Shown here: positions 42,337 through 50,552 of the stretch, one piece after another
Layout: every line of letters starts with the position of its first letter
Numbering within the stretch: the first letter of the stretch is position 1
Source: JALZDI01 sp035557095
GTDB lineage: Bacteria; Actinomycetota; Actinomycetes; Propionibacteriales; Nocardioidaceae
DNA: 52,387 nucleotides
NCBI GenBank assembly: GCA_035557095.1
Contig: DATMEB010000104.1
Coordinates: 1-52,387 of the forward strand
Reading direction: 5' to 3'
The notes under the pieces: model-generated
Seen by the model: the letters and a program-made list of their open reading frames with translations, nothing else
Database searches by the model: none
What the model was told of the DNA's origin: nothing
Program-made: the position numbers and the translations under genes

Positions 42337-42454
42337 CGGTGAAATCACCGGCGGTGTCCGCGCATGAGAGCCACGCGGGCGGGGTAGGCGTCATCACGAC
42401 TACCCAGCGTGTCCGGAAGCCGGGCACCTGACGGCCGGGCCGGCTCCTGGCCGT
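42337..42454 (+). other. Structured divergent region upstream of DUF421
   Basis: Five consecutive stems: CGGTGA/TCACCG (42337–42350), CCGCG/CGCGG (42358–42378), GGGTAG/CTACCC (42382–42405), GTGTCCGG/CCGGGCAC (42409–42427, one G·U pair), ACGGCC/GGCCGT (42431–42454). The 244-bp gap between divergent genes therefore may hold an RNA leader or operators. I recognise no known riboswitch consensus. The remaining part, 42231–42336, shows nothing distinctive. Confidence 0.4.
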
Positions 42455-42474
42455 GAGACGACGGGAGCGAAGCG

Positions 42475-42936
42475 TTGGACGACGTACTCCGTGGCCTGGC
42501 GATCTACCTGGTGCTGTTGCTGTTGTTCCGGCTGGCCGGAAAACGGTCCCTGGCGCAGGCGACGACCTCCGACCTGCTGCTGCTCCTCGTCGTCGGTGAG
42601 GCCACCCAGCAGGTGGCCGGCCGTGACTTCAGCGTCCGCGTCGCGCTGACGCTGATCGTGCTCCTGCTCGGGCTGAACCGGCTGATCGACTACCTCGCCG
42701 TTCGCCAGTCACGGGTGACCAAGGACGGGCCGGTCGTGCTCGTCGACAACGGCGAGCCGTTGCACGACCGGATGGGCAAGGCCCGGGTGACTCCCGAGGA
42801 CGTGCTCTCCCATGCCCGGCTCGCGCACGGGCTCGAACGGATGGACGACATCCAGTACGCCGTCCTCGAGACCGACGGCGGAATCGCGATCATGCCGCGC
42901 GACAGCAGCAGTTCCGAAGCTCATCGACCGGGCTAG
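42475..42936 (+). CDS. DUF421 (YetF-like) membrane protein
   Basis: A 153-residue protein with two or three membrane helices (LAIYLVLLLLFRLAG; VALTLIVLLLGLNRLIDYLA) and a cytosolic YetF-like C-terminal domain (ARVTPEDVLSHARLAHGLERMDDIQYAVLETDGGIAIMP), which is the DUF421 signature. The family is widespread and of unknown function. The TTG start at 42475 has GGGAGCGA upstream. It ends 44 bp before a convergent DMT transporter. Confidence 0.85.
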   Translation: MDDVLRGLAIYLVLLLLFRLAGKRSLAQATTSDLLLLLVVGEATQQVAGRDFSVRVALTLIVLLLGLNRLIDYLAVRQSRVTKDGPVVLVDNGEPLHDRMGKARVTPEDVLSHARLAHGLERMDDIQYAVLETDGGIAIMPRDSSSSEAHRPG

Positions 42937-42980
42937 TCCGCTGGGCAAGTCCGACGGGGCTATTCCGGCCGACCCGCGTG

Positions 42981-43868
42981 TCAGCGGCGTCGCCGGTTGA
43001 CCAGGATGATGCCGGCGACGACGAGGGCCGCGCCGACCGCGAGCAGGGGGGTCACCTGCTCGTCGAGCAGGACCGCGCCGATCGCGATGGCCGACAGCGG
43101 GACGAAGAAGATGAACGCCGCGGCGCGGCTGGCCTCACCCGCTCGGATCAGCCAGAACCACAGGGCCCACGCCAGCGTCGTACCCACCAGGGCGGAGTAG
43201 CCCAGCCCGACCCACAGCCCCGGCACCCAGGTGATCTCGGCCGGCCCCTCGACGACGAGCCCGAGCGCAGTGAGCGCCGCCCCGCCGATGACGAACTGCA
43301 CGGTGATCGTCACCGGTCCGACCAGCATCTCCTCCTTGCGCTTGACCAGGACTGTGCCGAACGCCCAGGCGACCGCGGCGACCAGCGCGATCGCCACGCC
43401 CTGCGGCGCGATGTCGCCGTTCAGGCCGTCCCAGCTGACCGTGACGATGCCGGCGAAGCCGAGCAGCAACCCGAGCATCTTGGTGACCGACAGGCTCTCG
43501 CCGAGCACCGGCCAGGCGAGCAACCCGGTGAGCACGGGCTGCAGGTAGAGCAGCACGGCGGCCATCCCGGTGGGCAGGTCCATGATGGCGACGGTCTGCA
43601 GCCCGAGGAACAGCACGACGTTGAGGAACGCGAGCAGCAGGTACGTCGGCCAGGTGGTCCGCCACCGCAGCGACATCCCCGGCCGCCAGGCGAACGCGGC
43701 CATCGCCGCACCGCCGAGCAGCGCGCGCAGGCCCGCGAACAGCAGGGGCGGGCAGTACTCCAGGCCGAGCTTGATCGCGGCGAACGTCGACGACCAGGCG
43801 ACAACCAGGAGTACGACCATCAGCGTGTGCACACCGCGCGCCCGGTCGGTGCTCCGGATCGTCTCCAC
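42981..43868 (-). CDS. EamA/DMT-family transporter
   Basis: A 295-residue membrane protein with ten hydrophobic helices in two EamA repeats. AWSSTFAAIKLGLEYCPPLLFAGLR opens the first half; the second begins about residue 155 (PQGVAIALVAAVAWAFGTVLV). The C-terminus is Arg-rich. GTG 43868 gives a normal length and the first helix, though the ribosome site is weak (CGGA). It is the second DMT exporter of this window; the two are not close copies. Substrate unknown. Confidence 0.88.
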   Translation of the reverse strand: METIRSTDRARGVHTLMVVLLVVAWSSTFAAIKLGLEYCPPLLFAGLRALLGGAAMAAFAWRPGMSLRWRTTWPTYLLLAFLNVVLFLGLQTVAIMDLPTGMAAVLLYLQPVLTGLLAWPVLGESLSVTKMLGLLLGFAGIVTVSWDGLNGDIAPQGVAIALVAAVAWAFGTVLVKRKEEMLVGPVTITVQFVIGGAALTALGLVVEGPAEITWVPGLWVGLGYSALVGTTLAWALWFWLIRAGEASRAAAFIFFVPLSAIAIGAVLLDEQVTPLLAVGAALVVAGIILVNRRRR

Positions 43869-43961
43869 GAGGTCCGATTCTCCGGGCCGCGGCGGCGGAC
43901 CCGGACGGCAGGGCACGCGGTCGCCGCAGACCGTCGGCGCAGGGACGGGCGCCGGCCGGGG

Positions 43962-44720
43962 TCAGCCGACCAGCGAGCTCTGCAGCTGGTACATCGACGA
44001 GCGGTAGATGTGCTGGCCGAACTCTACGAAGCGACCGGTGTCGTCGTACACCACCCGCTCCATCGTCAGGCACGCCGCCGGTGTCTCCTCCTCGAGCAGC
44101 GCGGCCTCCTCGTCGGTCAGCAGCCGCGCGCCGACGCTCTGGTGCGCGATCTTCATGTGCACGCCCATGGCCCGCAGGCACTCGTAGAGACCTCGTTCGG
44201 CCAGGTCGGCCTCGCTCACCTCGAGCCGGGCGGGCAGGTGGTTGGTGAGGATCGCCAGCGGCACCCCGTCGGCGCTGCGCAGCCGACGGACCCGGACGAG
44301 GTCCGCGCCGTCACCGGTGACGGCCGGACCCACCGCGGCCTGCACGTGCGGCCCCGGCGGTCCGGTCGTGAGCTCGAGCAGGCGCGTGCTCGGGCGGTGC
44401 CCGGCCTTGCCGAGGTCGTCGAACAGGCTGGTAAGCCGGGTCTCCCGGCTGATCGGGGAGTGCACGACCTGTGTCCCCACGCCGCGTTTGCGGACCAGCA
44501 GTCCGCGCTGCACCAGCTCCTGGATCGCCTGCCTGGCGGTCGGCCGGGCCAGGCCCAGGCGCGTGGTCAGGGACAGCTCGTTCTCCAGCCGGTCACCCGG
44601 CGCCAGGGTGCCGTCGAGGATCGCGGCCTCGATCGCCGTGGACAGCTGGTGGTACAGCGGCGTCGGGCTGGTGCGGTCCAGCGTGACGTCGAGCTGCACG
44701 GCAGCGGCACGCTCGGGCAT
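43962..44720 (-). CDS. GntR-family regulator (HutC/UTRA type), inositol operon control
   Basis: A 252-residue regulator. The winged helix is at about 19–85: TPLYHQLSTAIEAAILDGTL, then SLTTRLGLARPTARQAIQEL, and RGLLVRKRGVGTQVV. The UTRA ligand domain follows (RLLTDEEAALLEEETPAACL, and YDDTGRFVEFGQHIYRSSMYQ). It diverges from iolC; in Corynebacterium iolR is likewise a GntR gene next to iolC, so control of inositol catabolism by an inositol intermediate is the natural reading. ATG 44720 has TACCCT 7 nt upstream (44728–44733 complement), and may be leaderless. Confidence 0.9.
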   Translation of the reverse strand: MPERAAAVQLDVTLDRTSPTPLYHQLSTAIEAAILDGTLAPGDRLENELSLTTRLGLARPTARQAIQELVQRGLLVRKRGVGTQVVHSPISRETRLTSLFDDLGKAGHRPSTRLLELTTGPPGPHVQAAVGPAVTGDGADLVRVRRLRSADGVPLAILTNHLPARLEVSEADLAERGLYECLRAMGVHMKIAHQSVGARLLTDEEAALLEEETPAACLTMERVVYDDTGRFVEFGQHIYRSSMYQLQSSLVG

Positions 44721-44727
44721 GCCCCCG

Positions 44728-44733
44728 AGGGTA
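44728..44733 (-). promoter_or_regulatory. Candidate -10 box of the GntR gene
   Basis: On the minus strand TACCCT ends 7 nt before the ATG at 44720. The iolC operator dyad lies 33 bp further upstream. Confidence 0.45.
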
Positions 44734-44765
44734 CGTCGAGGGACGGTCAGAGCATATTGAAATAA

Positions 44766-44775
44766 TGTCTGGACA
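44766..44775. promoter_or_regulatory. GntR-type operator dyad
   Basis: TGTCTGGACA has arms TGTC/GACA around a 2-bp centre. It lies 5 bp upstream of the iolC -35 box, in an AT-rich stretch that also contains ATTGAAATAAT. The position suits a repressor or activator of the iol operon. Confidence 0.55.
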
Positions 44776-44780
44776 AAGCG

Positions 44781-44809
44781 TTGACCACGTCCCGGGCCGC
44801 TCCTAGTGT
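44781..44809 (+). promoter_or_regulatory. iolC operon promoter
   Basis: TTGACC (44781–44786), exactly 17 bp, TAGTGT (44804–44809). The predicted start, about 44816, gives a leader of about 25 nt with CGGAGAG before the ATG at 44841. It therefore excludes longer iolC starts that lie inside the promoter. Confidence 0.7.
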
Positions 44810-44840
44810 CGTGCCCATCGCCGCCCACTCCGGAGAGCCG

Positions 44841-45824
44841 ATGATCCAGCCAGTCCGGTCGCACGAGGTCCTGACGTTCGGCCGCAGCGGCGTAGACATC
44901 TACCCCCTCCAGGTGGGCGTCGGGCTCGAGGACGTGCAGACGTTCGGCAAGTTCCTCGGTGGCACGACGGCGAACGTGGCCGTAGCCGCGGCGCGCCTGG
45001 GTCGCCGGGCCGCGATCATCACCGGCGTCGGCGACGACCCGTTCGGGCGCTACGTCCGCCGGGAGCTTCGCGACCTTGGTGTCGACGACCGGCACGTGGT
45101 GGTCGACCACGAGCACCCCACTCCGGTGACGTTCTGCGAGATCTTCCCTCCGGACGAGTTCCCACTGTGGTTCTACCGGCGCCCGACCGCGCCGGACATG
45201 CAGGTCAGGCCGAGCGACATCGACTTCGACGCCGTACGCGCGGCCGACCTGGTGTGGGTGTCGACGACCGGCCTCAGCGAGGAGCCCAGCCGGGAGTCGC
45301 ACTTCGAGGTGCTGGCAGCCCGCGGCCAGAAGCGCTTCACCGTCCTCGACCTCGACTACCGGCCGATGTTCTGGGACGACGCCGCCGCCGCGACGGCGCA
45401 GGTGCAGAAGGCGCTCCCGCAGGTCACGGTTGCTGTGGGCAACCGCGAGGAGTGCGAGGTCGCGGTCGGCGAGAGCGACCCCGAGAAGGCCGCCGACGCA
45501 CTGCTCGACGCCGGCGTGGAGATCGCCGTGGTCAAGCAGGGGCCGGGCGGTGTGCTGGGCAAGACCCGCACCGAGCGGGCGGTGTCCGCACCGATCCCGG
45601 TGGAGGTCGTCAACGGGCTCGGCGCGGGCGACGGCTTCGGCGGCTCGCTCGCGCACGGGCTGCTGGCGGGCTGGCCGCTGGAGAAGGTGCTGCAACGTGC
45701 CAACGCAGCCGGCGCCATCGTGGCCTCCCGGCTGGAGTGCTCGACGGCCATGCCCACCGGGGCCGAGGTCGACGTGCTGCTCGCGGGCGAGGACCCGAAC
45801 GCGCGAGCCGGTGACCCGCGATGA
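44841..45824 (+). CDS. iolC: 5-dehydro-2-deoxygluconokinase
   Basis: PfkB-family kinase (327 residues) phosphorylating 5-dehydro-2-deoxygluconate in myo-inositol catabolism. HEVLTFGRSGVDIYPLQ, KFLGGTTANVAVAAARLG and the C-terminal GLGAGDGFGGSLAHG motif, whose Asp is the catalytic base, are all present. The promoter position fixes the start at ATG 44841. It overlaps the aldolase gene downstream by 4 nt (ATGA), so it heads a coupled operon. Confidence 0.93.
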   Translation: MIQPVRSHEVLTFGRSGVDIYPLQVGVGLEDVQTFGKFLGGTTANVAVAAARLGRRAAIITGVGDDPFGRYVRRELRDLGVDDRHVVVDHEHPTPVTFCEIFPPDEFPLWFYRRPTAPDMQVRPSDIDFDAVRAADLVWVSTTGLSEEPSRESHFEVLAARGQKRFTVLDLDYRPMFWDDAAAATAQVQKALPQVTVAVGNREECEVAVGESDPEKAADALLDAGVEIAVVKQGPGGVLGKTRTERAVSAPIPVEVVNGLGAGDGFGGSLAHGLLAGWPLEKVLQRANAAGAIVASRLECSTAMPTGAEVDVLLAGEDPNARAGDPR

Positions 45825-46702
45825 CCGACTTCGCCACGACGTACGCCGAGATCACCGAGATCCGTGCCCGGCATCCGGAGCGGATCAAGAAGCTGCTGGG
45901 CTCGCGCCGTCGCCGCGACCTGCTCGCCGCCGACGGCCGGCTGATGATCGTCGCCTGCGACCACCCCGCCCGGGGAGCGCTGGCCGCGAACGGGCGGGCC
46001 AACGCGATGGCCGACCGCCGGGACCTGCTCGACCGGCTCGTCACCGCGCTGGCACGCCCGGGGGTCGACGGCGTCCTCGCGACCGCCGACGTCGCCGAGG
46101 ACCTGCTTCTGCTCGGTGCGCTCGAGGACAAGGTCGTTTTCTCCTCGCTCAACCGCGGCGGGCTGGCCGGCAGCGTGTTCGAGCTCGACGACCGGATGAC
46201 GGCCTACGACGTGCAGGGCACGATCGAGGCAGGCTTCGACGGGGCCAAGATGCTCACCCGGATCGACCTCGACGACCCGGCGACCGTCGCCACCCTGGAG
46301 TCGTGCGGCCGGGCCGTCACCGAGCTCAACCGTGCTGAGGTCGTGGCCCTGGTCGAGCCGTTCCTGTGCGGTCGCGTCGACGGACGTGTGGTCAACGACC
46401 TCAGCCCGGACGCCGTGATCAGGTCAGTGGCGATCGCGCAGGGTCTGGGCGCCTCCAGCGCGTACACGTGGATGAAGCTGCCGGTCGTCGACGAGATGGC
46501 ACGGGTCATGGACTCCACCACCCTGCCGACGCTGCTGCTGGGCGGCGACCCCAGCGGCGCGCAGGAGGAGACGTACGCGCAGTGGCAGTCCGCGCTGGCG
46601 CTGCCGTCGGTGCGCGGCCTCGTCGTCGGCCGAGCACTTCTGTACCCCGCGGACGACGATGTCACCAAGGCCGTGGACACCGCCGTGTCCCTGGTGCGCT
46701 GA
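45821..46702 (+). CDS. Class I aldolase-like protein, IolJ-type (Cgl0159 family)
   Basis: A 293-residue (beta/alpha)8 protein. In inositol clusters this family takes the place of the aldolase that splits 2-deoxy-5-keto-gluconate 6-phosphate to dihydroxyacetone phosphate and malonate semialdehyde. LLAADGRLMIVACDHPARGAL opens the barrel; DGAKMLTRIDLDD holds a lysine that may form the Schiff base. It is between iolC and iolB, exactly where the aldolase is needed. The assignment rests largely on context. Confidence 0.78.
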   Translation: MTDFATTYAEITEIRARHPERIKKLLGSRRRRDLLAADGRLMIVACDHPARGALAANGRANAMADRRDLLDRLVTALARPGVDGVLATADVAEDLLLLGALEDKVVFSSLNRGGLAGSVFELDDRMTAYDVQGTIEAGFDGAKMLTRIDLDDPATVATLESCGRAVTELNRAEVVALVEPFLCGRVDGRVVNDLSPDAVIRSVAIAQGLGASSAYTWMKLPVVDEMARVMDSTTLPTLLLGGDPSGAQEETYAQWQSALALPSVRGLVVGRALLYPADDDVTKAVDTAVSLVR

Positions 46703-46715
46703 GAGGGCGAGACCT

Positions 46716-47606
46716 GTGACGACAACCAGAACCAGCAACGACCTGTTCCTGCCGGCGGGCTCGGCCAAGGCAGACGGCTACGACGTCGTGGTGACGCCCG
46801 AGTCGGCCGGTTGGGGGCACACGAGCCTGCGGGTGCTGAACCTCGCCGAGGGCGAGAGCAGGACCGTCGACAGCGGGCCCGACGAGCTGTTCGTCGTACC
46901 CCTCCAGGGGTCGGCGACGGTCGAGCTCGACGGCGAGATCATCGGCCTCGAAGGCCGCGCGGACGTGTTCTCCGGGCCGACAGACCTGGCGTACGTTCCG
47001 GTCGGCTCCCGCGTGCGGGTCGAGTCGATCGCCGGCGGACGGTTCGCGCTCGCCGGTGCGCGCACCGACAAGGTGCTGCCGTTCCGCTACGGATCCCGCG
47101 CCGAGGTTCCGGTCGAGCTGCGCGGCGCCGGACAGTGCAGCCGCCAGGTGCGCAACTTCGGCATGGTCGACACCTTCGAGGCCGGCGCGGTGCTCGCGTG
47201 CGAGGTCGTCACGCCCGGCGGCAACTGGTCGAGCTACCCCGCACACAAGCACGACGAGCAGACCGCGACCGAGTCCGAGCTGGAGGAGATCTACTACTTC
47301 GAGATCGCGACGGGGCCTGACGGCCAGCCCGGGTTCGGCTACCACCGCACCAGCTCCTCGCCGGCGGGGGCCGTCGACGTGCTGGCGGAGGTGCGTGACC
47401 GCGACACCGCGCTGGTGCCGTACGGCTGGCACGGACCGTGCATGGCCGCGCCGGGCTTCGACATGTACTACCTCAACGTGATGGCCGGCCCCGGCGAGGA
47501 GCGGGCGTGGATGATCTCCGACCACCCCGACCAGCGCTGGGTCCGCGACACGTGGGCCGACCAGGCCGTCGACCCGCGGCTCACCTCGGCGCAGGGAGGT
47601 CACTGA
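46716..47606 (+). CDS. iolB: 5-deoxy-glucuronate isomerase
   Basis: A 296-residue bicupin protein converting 5-deoxy-glucuronate to 5-dehydro-2-deoxygluconate, the substrate of IolC. Metal ligands are in PAHKHDEQ (about residues 182–189, two His), and EEIYYFEIA is the matching acidic strand; YGWHGPCMAAPG closes the second cupin. GTG 46716 is preceded by GAGAGGG. The stop TGA overlaps the iolD start by one base (TGATG). Confidence 0.94.
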   Translation: MTTTRTSNDLFLPAGSAKADGYDVVVTPESAGWGHTSLRVLNLAEGESRTVDSGPDELFVVPLQGSATVELDGEIIGLEGRADVFSGPTDLAYVPVGSRVRVESIAGGRFALAGARTDKVLPFRYGSRAEVPVELRGAGQCSRQVRNFGMVDTFEAGAVLACEVVTPGGNWSSYPAHKHDEQTATESELEEIYYFEIATGPDGQPGFGYHRTSSSPAGAVDVLAEVRDRDTALVPYGWHGPCMAAPGFDMYYLNVMAGPGEERAWMISDHPDQRWVRDTWADQAVDPRLTSAQGGH

Positions 47607-49558
47607 TGCCGGCCGAGCCCACGGTGCGGCTGACGGTCGCGCAGGCGATGGTGCGGCTGCTGGCGGCGCAGTACACCGAGCGCGACGGTGTCGAGCAGCG
47701 GCTCTTCGCGGGCTGCTTCGGCATCTTCGGCCACGGCAACGTCGCCGGCTTCGGCCAGGCGCTGCTGCAGTCCGAGGTCGAGGACCCCGACCTGCTGCCC
47801 TACGTCCTCGGCCGCAACGAGCAGGCAATGGTGCACAGCGCGACGGCGTACGCACGGATGAAGGACCGGCTGCAGACCTGGGTCGTCACCTCCAGCGTCG
47901 GTCCGGGTGCGACCAACATGGTCACCGGTGCCGCGCTGGCCACGATCAACCGGCTGCCGGTGCTGCTGCTGCCCGCGGACACGTTCGCCGACCGCAGTGC
48001 CTCCCCGCTGCTGCAGGAACTCGAGCTCCCGCAGTCCGGCGACGTCACCGTCAACGACTGCTTCCGGCCGGTGTCGAGGTACTTCGACCGCATCTGGCGC
48101 CCGGAGCAGATGCCGGCCGCGATGCTGTCGGCGATGCGGGTGCTCACCGACCCGGCCGAGACCGGCGCCGTGACCGTGTGCCTCCCGCAGGACGTGCAGG
48201 CGCAGGCGTACGACTGGCCGTCGTCGCTGTTCGCGAAGCGGGTCTGGCACGTCGCTCGCCCGGTCCCGGAGCCGTCCGCCCTCGAGCGTGCGGTCGCGGT
48301 CATCCGCGGGGCGCGGCGGCCGATGGTGGTCGCCGGCGGTGGTGTCGTCTACTCCCGGGCCACCGAGGCGCTCGCGCAGCTCTGCCAGGTCACCGGCATC
48401 CCGGTGGGCCAGACCCAGGCAGGCAAGGGCGCGCTGGTCCACGACCATCCACAGTGTCTGGGCGCGGTCGGCTCCACCGGCACGACCGCGGCCAACGCGA
48501 TCGCGGATGCAGCAGACGTCGTGGTCGGGATCGGCACCCGCTGGTCCGACTTCACCACGGCGAGCCGTACGGCGTTCCAGGCCGACGGCGTGCGGTTCGT
48601 CAACATCAACGTGGCGACGCTCGACGCAACCAAGCACGCCGGGCTCAGCCTGGTCGCCGACGCCCGAGAGACGATCGCCGCGCTGACCGCCGGACTGCGC
48701 GACTTCCACGTCAGCGAGGAGTACGCCGACCAGATCGCCCGGCTCAAGGGCGAGTGGGAGCGGACCGTCGACGCCGCGTACCACCCACGCAGCGGCAACG
48801 GCGGCACCGACGGGTTGCTGACCCAGAGCGAGGTGATCGGCCGGGTCAACGAGCTTTCCGACCCACGTGACGTCGTCGTCTGCGCCGCGGGGTCGATGCC
48901 CGGTGACCTGCACAAGCTGTGGCGCACGCGTGACCCCAAGGGCTACCACGTCGAGTACGGCTACTCCTGCATGGGCTACGAGGTTGCCGGCGGCCTGGGC
49001 GCGAAGCTGGCCTGCCCCGACCGCGACGTGTTCGTCATGGTCGGCGACGGGTCGTACCTGATGATGCCGAGCGAGCTCGTCACCGCCGTGCAGGAGCACG
49101 TCAAGGTCATCGTCGTGCTCGTGCAGAACCACGGGTTCGCCTCGATCGGTGCGTTGTCGGAGGAGCTCGGGTCGCAGCGTTTCGGGACGCGGTACCGATT
49201 CCGCTCCGAAGGGTCGGGGCGCCTCGACGGCGACCTCCTGCCGGTCGACCTGGCCCTGAACGCCGAGAGCCTGGGCGTCGACGTCATCCGTGCCGGCAAC
49301 ACCGACGAGCTCGCGGTCGCGCTGAAGACCGCCAAGGCCGCGACCGGCAGCACGCTCATCCACGTCGAGACCGACCCCAACGCCTCATCGCCCGACTCAC
49401 AGTCGTGGTGGGACGTGCCGGTCAGCGAGGTCTCCGACCTGGAGTCCACCCAGTCCGCCCGGAAGGTCTACGAGCAGCACAAGGCCGCACAGCGTCCGTA
49501 CGTACGGCCTGCGGAGCCGAGCGACCCGTCCGCCCCCACCCAGGAGGAAGACTCATGA
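47606..49558 (+). CDS. iolD: 3D-(3,5/4)-trihydroxycyclohexane-1,2-dione hydrolase
   Basis: Thiamine-diphosphate enzyme of 650 residues opening the inositol ring product to 5-deoxy-glucuronate. The ThDP family layout is seen: ARMKDRLQTWVVTSSVGPGA (PYR domain), a central Rossmann part (RRPMVVAGGGVVYSRATEAL), and the ThDP/Mg site VGDGSYLMMPSELVT near residue 478, then LVQNHGFASIGAL. The start lies in the iolB stop. Downstream the stop overlaps the isomerase gene start (ATGA). Confidence 0.94.
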   Translation: MPAEPTVRLTVAQAMVRLLAAQYTERDGVEQRLFAGCFGIFGHGNVAGFGQALLQSEVEDPDLLPYVLGRNEQAMVHSATAYARMKDRLQTWVVTSSVGPGATNMVTGAALATINRLPVLLLPADTFADRSASPLLQELELPQSGDVTVNDCFRPVSRYFDRIWRPEQMPAAMLSAMRVLTDPAETGAVTVCLPQDVQAQAYDWPSSLFAKRVWHVARPVPEPSALERAVAVIRGARRPMVVAGGGVVYSRATEALAQLCQVTGIPVGQTQAGKGALVHDHPQCLGAVGSTGTTAANAIADAADVVVGIGTRWSDFTTASRTAFQADGVRFVNINVATLDATKHAGLSLVADARETIAALTAGLRDFHVSEEYADQIARLKGEWERTVDAAYHPRSGNGGTDGLLTQSEVIGRVNELSDPRDVVVCAAGSMPGDLHKLWRTRDPKGYHVEYGYSCMGYEVAGGLGAKLACPDRDVFVMVGDGSYLMMPSELVTAVQEHVKVIVVLVQNHGFASIGALSEELGSQRFGTRYRFRSEGSGRLDGDLLPVDLALNAESLGVDVIRAGNTDELAVALKTAKAATGSTLIHVETDPNASSPDSQSWWDVPVSEVSDLESTQSARKVYEQHKAAQRPYVRPAEPSDPSAPTQEEDS

Positions 49559-50481
49559 CGTCCACCGGCCGAATCCGGATCGGCTCCGCCCCCGACTCGT
49601 GGGGTGTCTGGTTCCCGAGCGACCCCGAGCAGACCCCGGCGGACCGGTTCTTCGACGAGGTGGCCGGCGCCGGCTACGACTGGATCGAGATCGGTCCCTA
49701 CGGCTACCTGCCGACCGACCCCGGCGAGCTCACCGCGAAGCTCGAGCAGCACGGGCTGAAGGTGTCCGCGGGCACGGTCTTCGAGCACCTGCACCGGGCG
49801 GACTCGTGGGAGCACGTGTGGGCGCAGGTCACCGACGTCGCCGCGCTGACCAGGGCGGTGGGCGGTGAGCACCTGGTGGTGATCCCCGAGCCCTGGCGCG
49901 ACCACAAGACCGGAGCGCCCAAGGAGCCGCGCGAGCTCACGCCGGCCCAGTGGGACCGGCTGACCGGGGAGATGGACCGGCTCGGCCGGCGGGTGCTGGA
50001 GGAGTACGGCCTGAAGGTGCAGTTCCACTCGCACGCCGACAGCCACGTCGGCTTCCAACGTGACATCGAGCGCTTCGTCGAGGCGACCGATCCGGCGTAC
50101 GTGAACCTGTGCCTCGACACCGGGCACGTGTCGTACTACCGCGGCGACAACCTCGACCTGGTCCGGAGGTACCCCGAGCGGATCGGCTACCTGCATCTGA
50201 AGCAGGTCGACCCCGCGGTGATCGACAAGGTGCACGCCGAGGACCTGTCCTTCCCCGAGGCGGTGAAGCTCGGCGCGATGATCGAGCCCCCGCACGGCGT
50301 GCCGGACCTCCCGCCGCTGCTCGAGGAGGTGGAACGGCTCGGCGTGGACATGTTCGCGATCGTCGAGCAGGACCTCTACCCGTGTGCCCCCGACGTACCC
50401 CTGCCGATCGCCCGTCGCACGCACACCTACCTCTCCTCCTGCGGCGGCGCGCGGTGGGAGATCGGCGCCCCGCGCGGCTGA
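49555..50481 (+). CDS. TIM-barrel sugar isomerase/epimerase or dehydratase (IolE/IolH-like)
   Basis: A 308-residue xylose-isomerase-like TIM barrel. RIGSAPDSWGVWFPSDPEQT opens it; FHSHADSHVGFQ (His/Asp) and LCLDTGHVSYYRG supply the metal ligands. The N-terminal SWGVW segment points to the IolE (inosose dehydratase) type, but IolH or IolI relatives in actinobacteria look alike. It ends the iol operon. iolG and iolA are not in the window, so the pathway is completed elsewhere. Confidence 0.85.
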   Translation: MTSTGRIRIGSAPDSWGVWFPSDPEQTPADRFFDEVAGAGYDWIEIGPYGYLPTDPGELTAKLEQHGLKVSAGTVFEHLHRADSWEHVWAQVTDVAALTRAVGGEHLVVIPEPWRDHKTGAPKEPRELTPAQWDRLTGEMDRLGRRVLEEYGLKVQFHSHADSHVGFQRDIERFVEATDPAYVNLCLDTGHVSYYRGDNLDLVRRYPERIGYLHLKQVDPAVIDKVHAEDLSFPEAVKLGAMIEPPHGVPDLPPLLEEVERLGVDMFAIVEQDLYPCAPDVPLPIARRTHTYLSSCGGARWEIGAPRG

Positions 50482-50483
50482 CG

Positions 50484-50540
50484 ACCCTCCTTCGCGCCGA
50501 GATTGCGCGAGCGGCCCGATTTTCTTGCGTCGCGAAGGGT
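50484..50540. repeat. Second copy of the intergenic repeat within a hairpin
   Basis: ACCCTCCTTCGCG (50484–50496) pairs with CGCGAAGGGT (50531–50540), bulging one or two bases. Inside is CGCCGAGATTGCGCGAGCGGCCC (50496–50516, in separate pieces CGCCGAGATTGCGCG and AGCGGCCC), the same core as at 38378–38397 and 38411–38429, followed by TTTTCTTGCG. It follows the iol operon and could double as its terminator. Confidence 0.6.
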
Positions 50541-50552
50541 GGCTGGCCGTGC

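Noticed and set aside
42231..42474. Known riboswitch such as ydaO or cobalamin
   Set aside because: The stems do not follow either consensus; I report only an unnamed structured region.
44721..45695. Extension of the GntR frame antisense to iolC
   Set aside because: It crosses the iolC promoter and gives a domain-free Arg-rich sequence; the GntR domain starts correctly from 44720.
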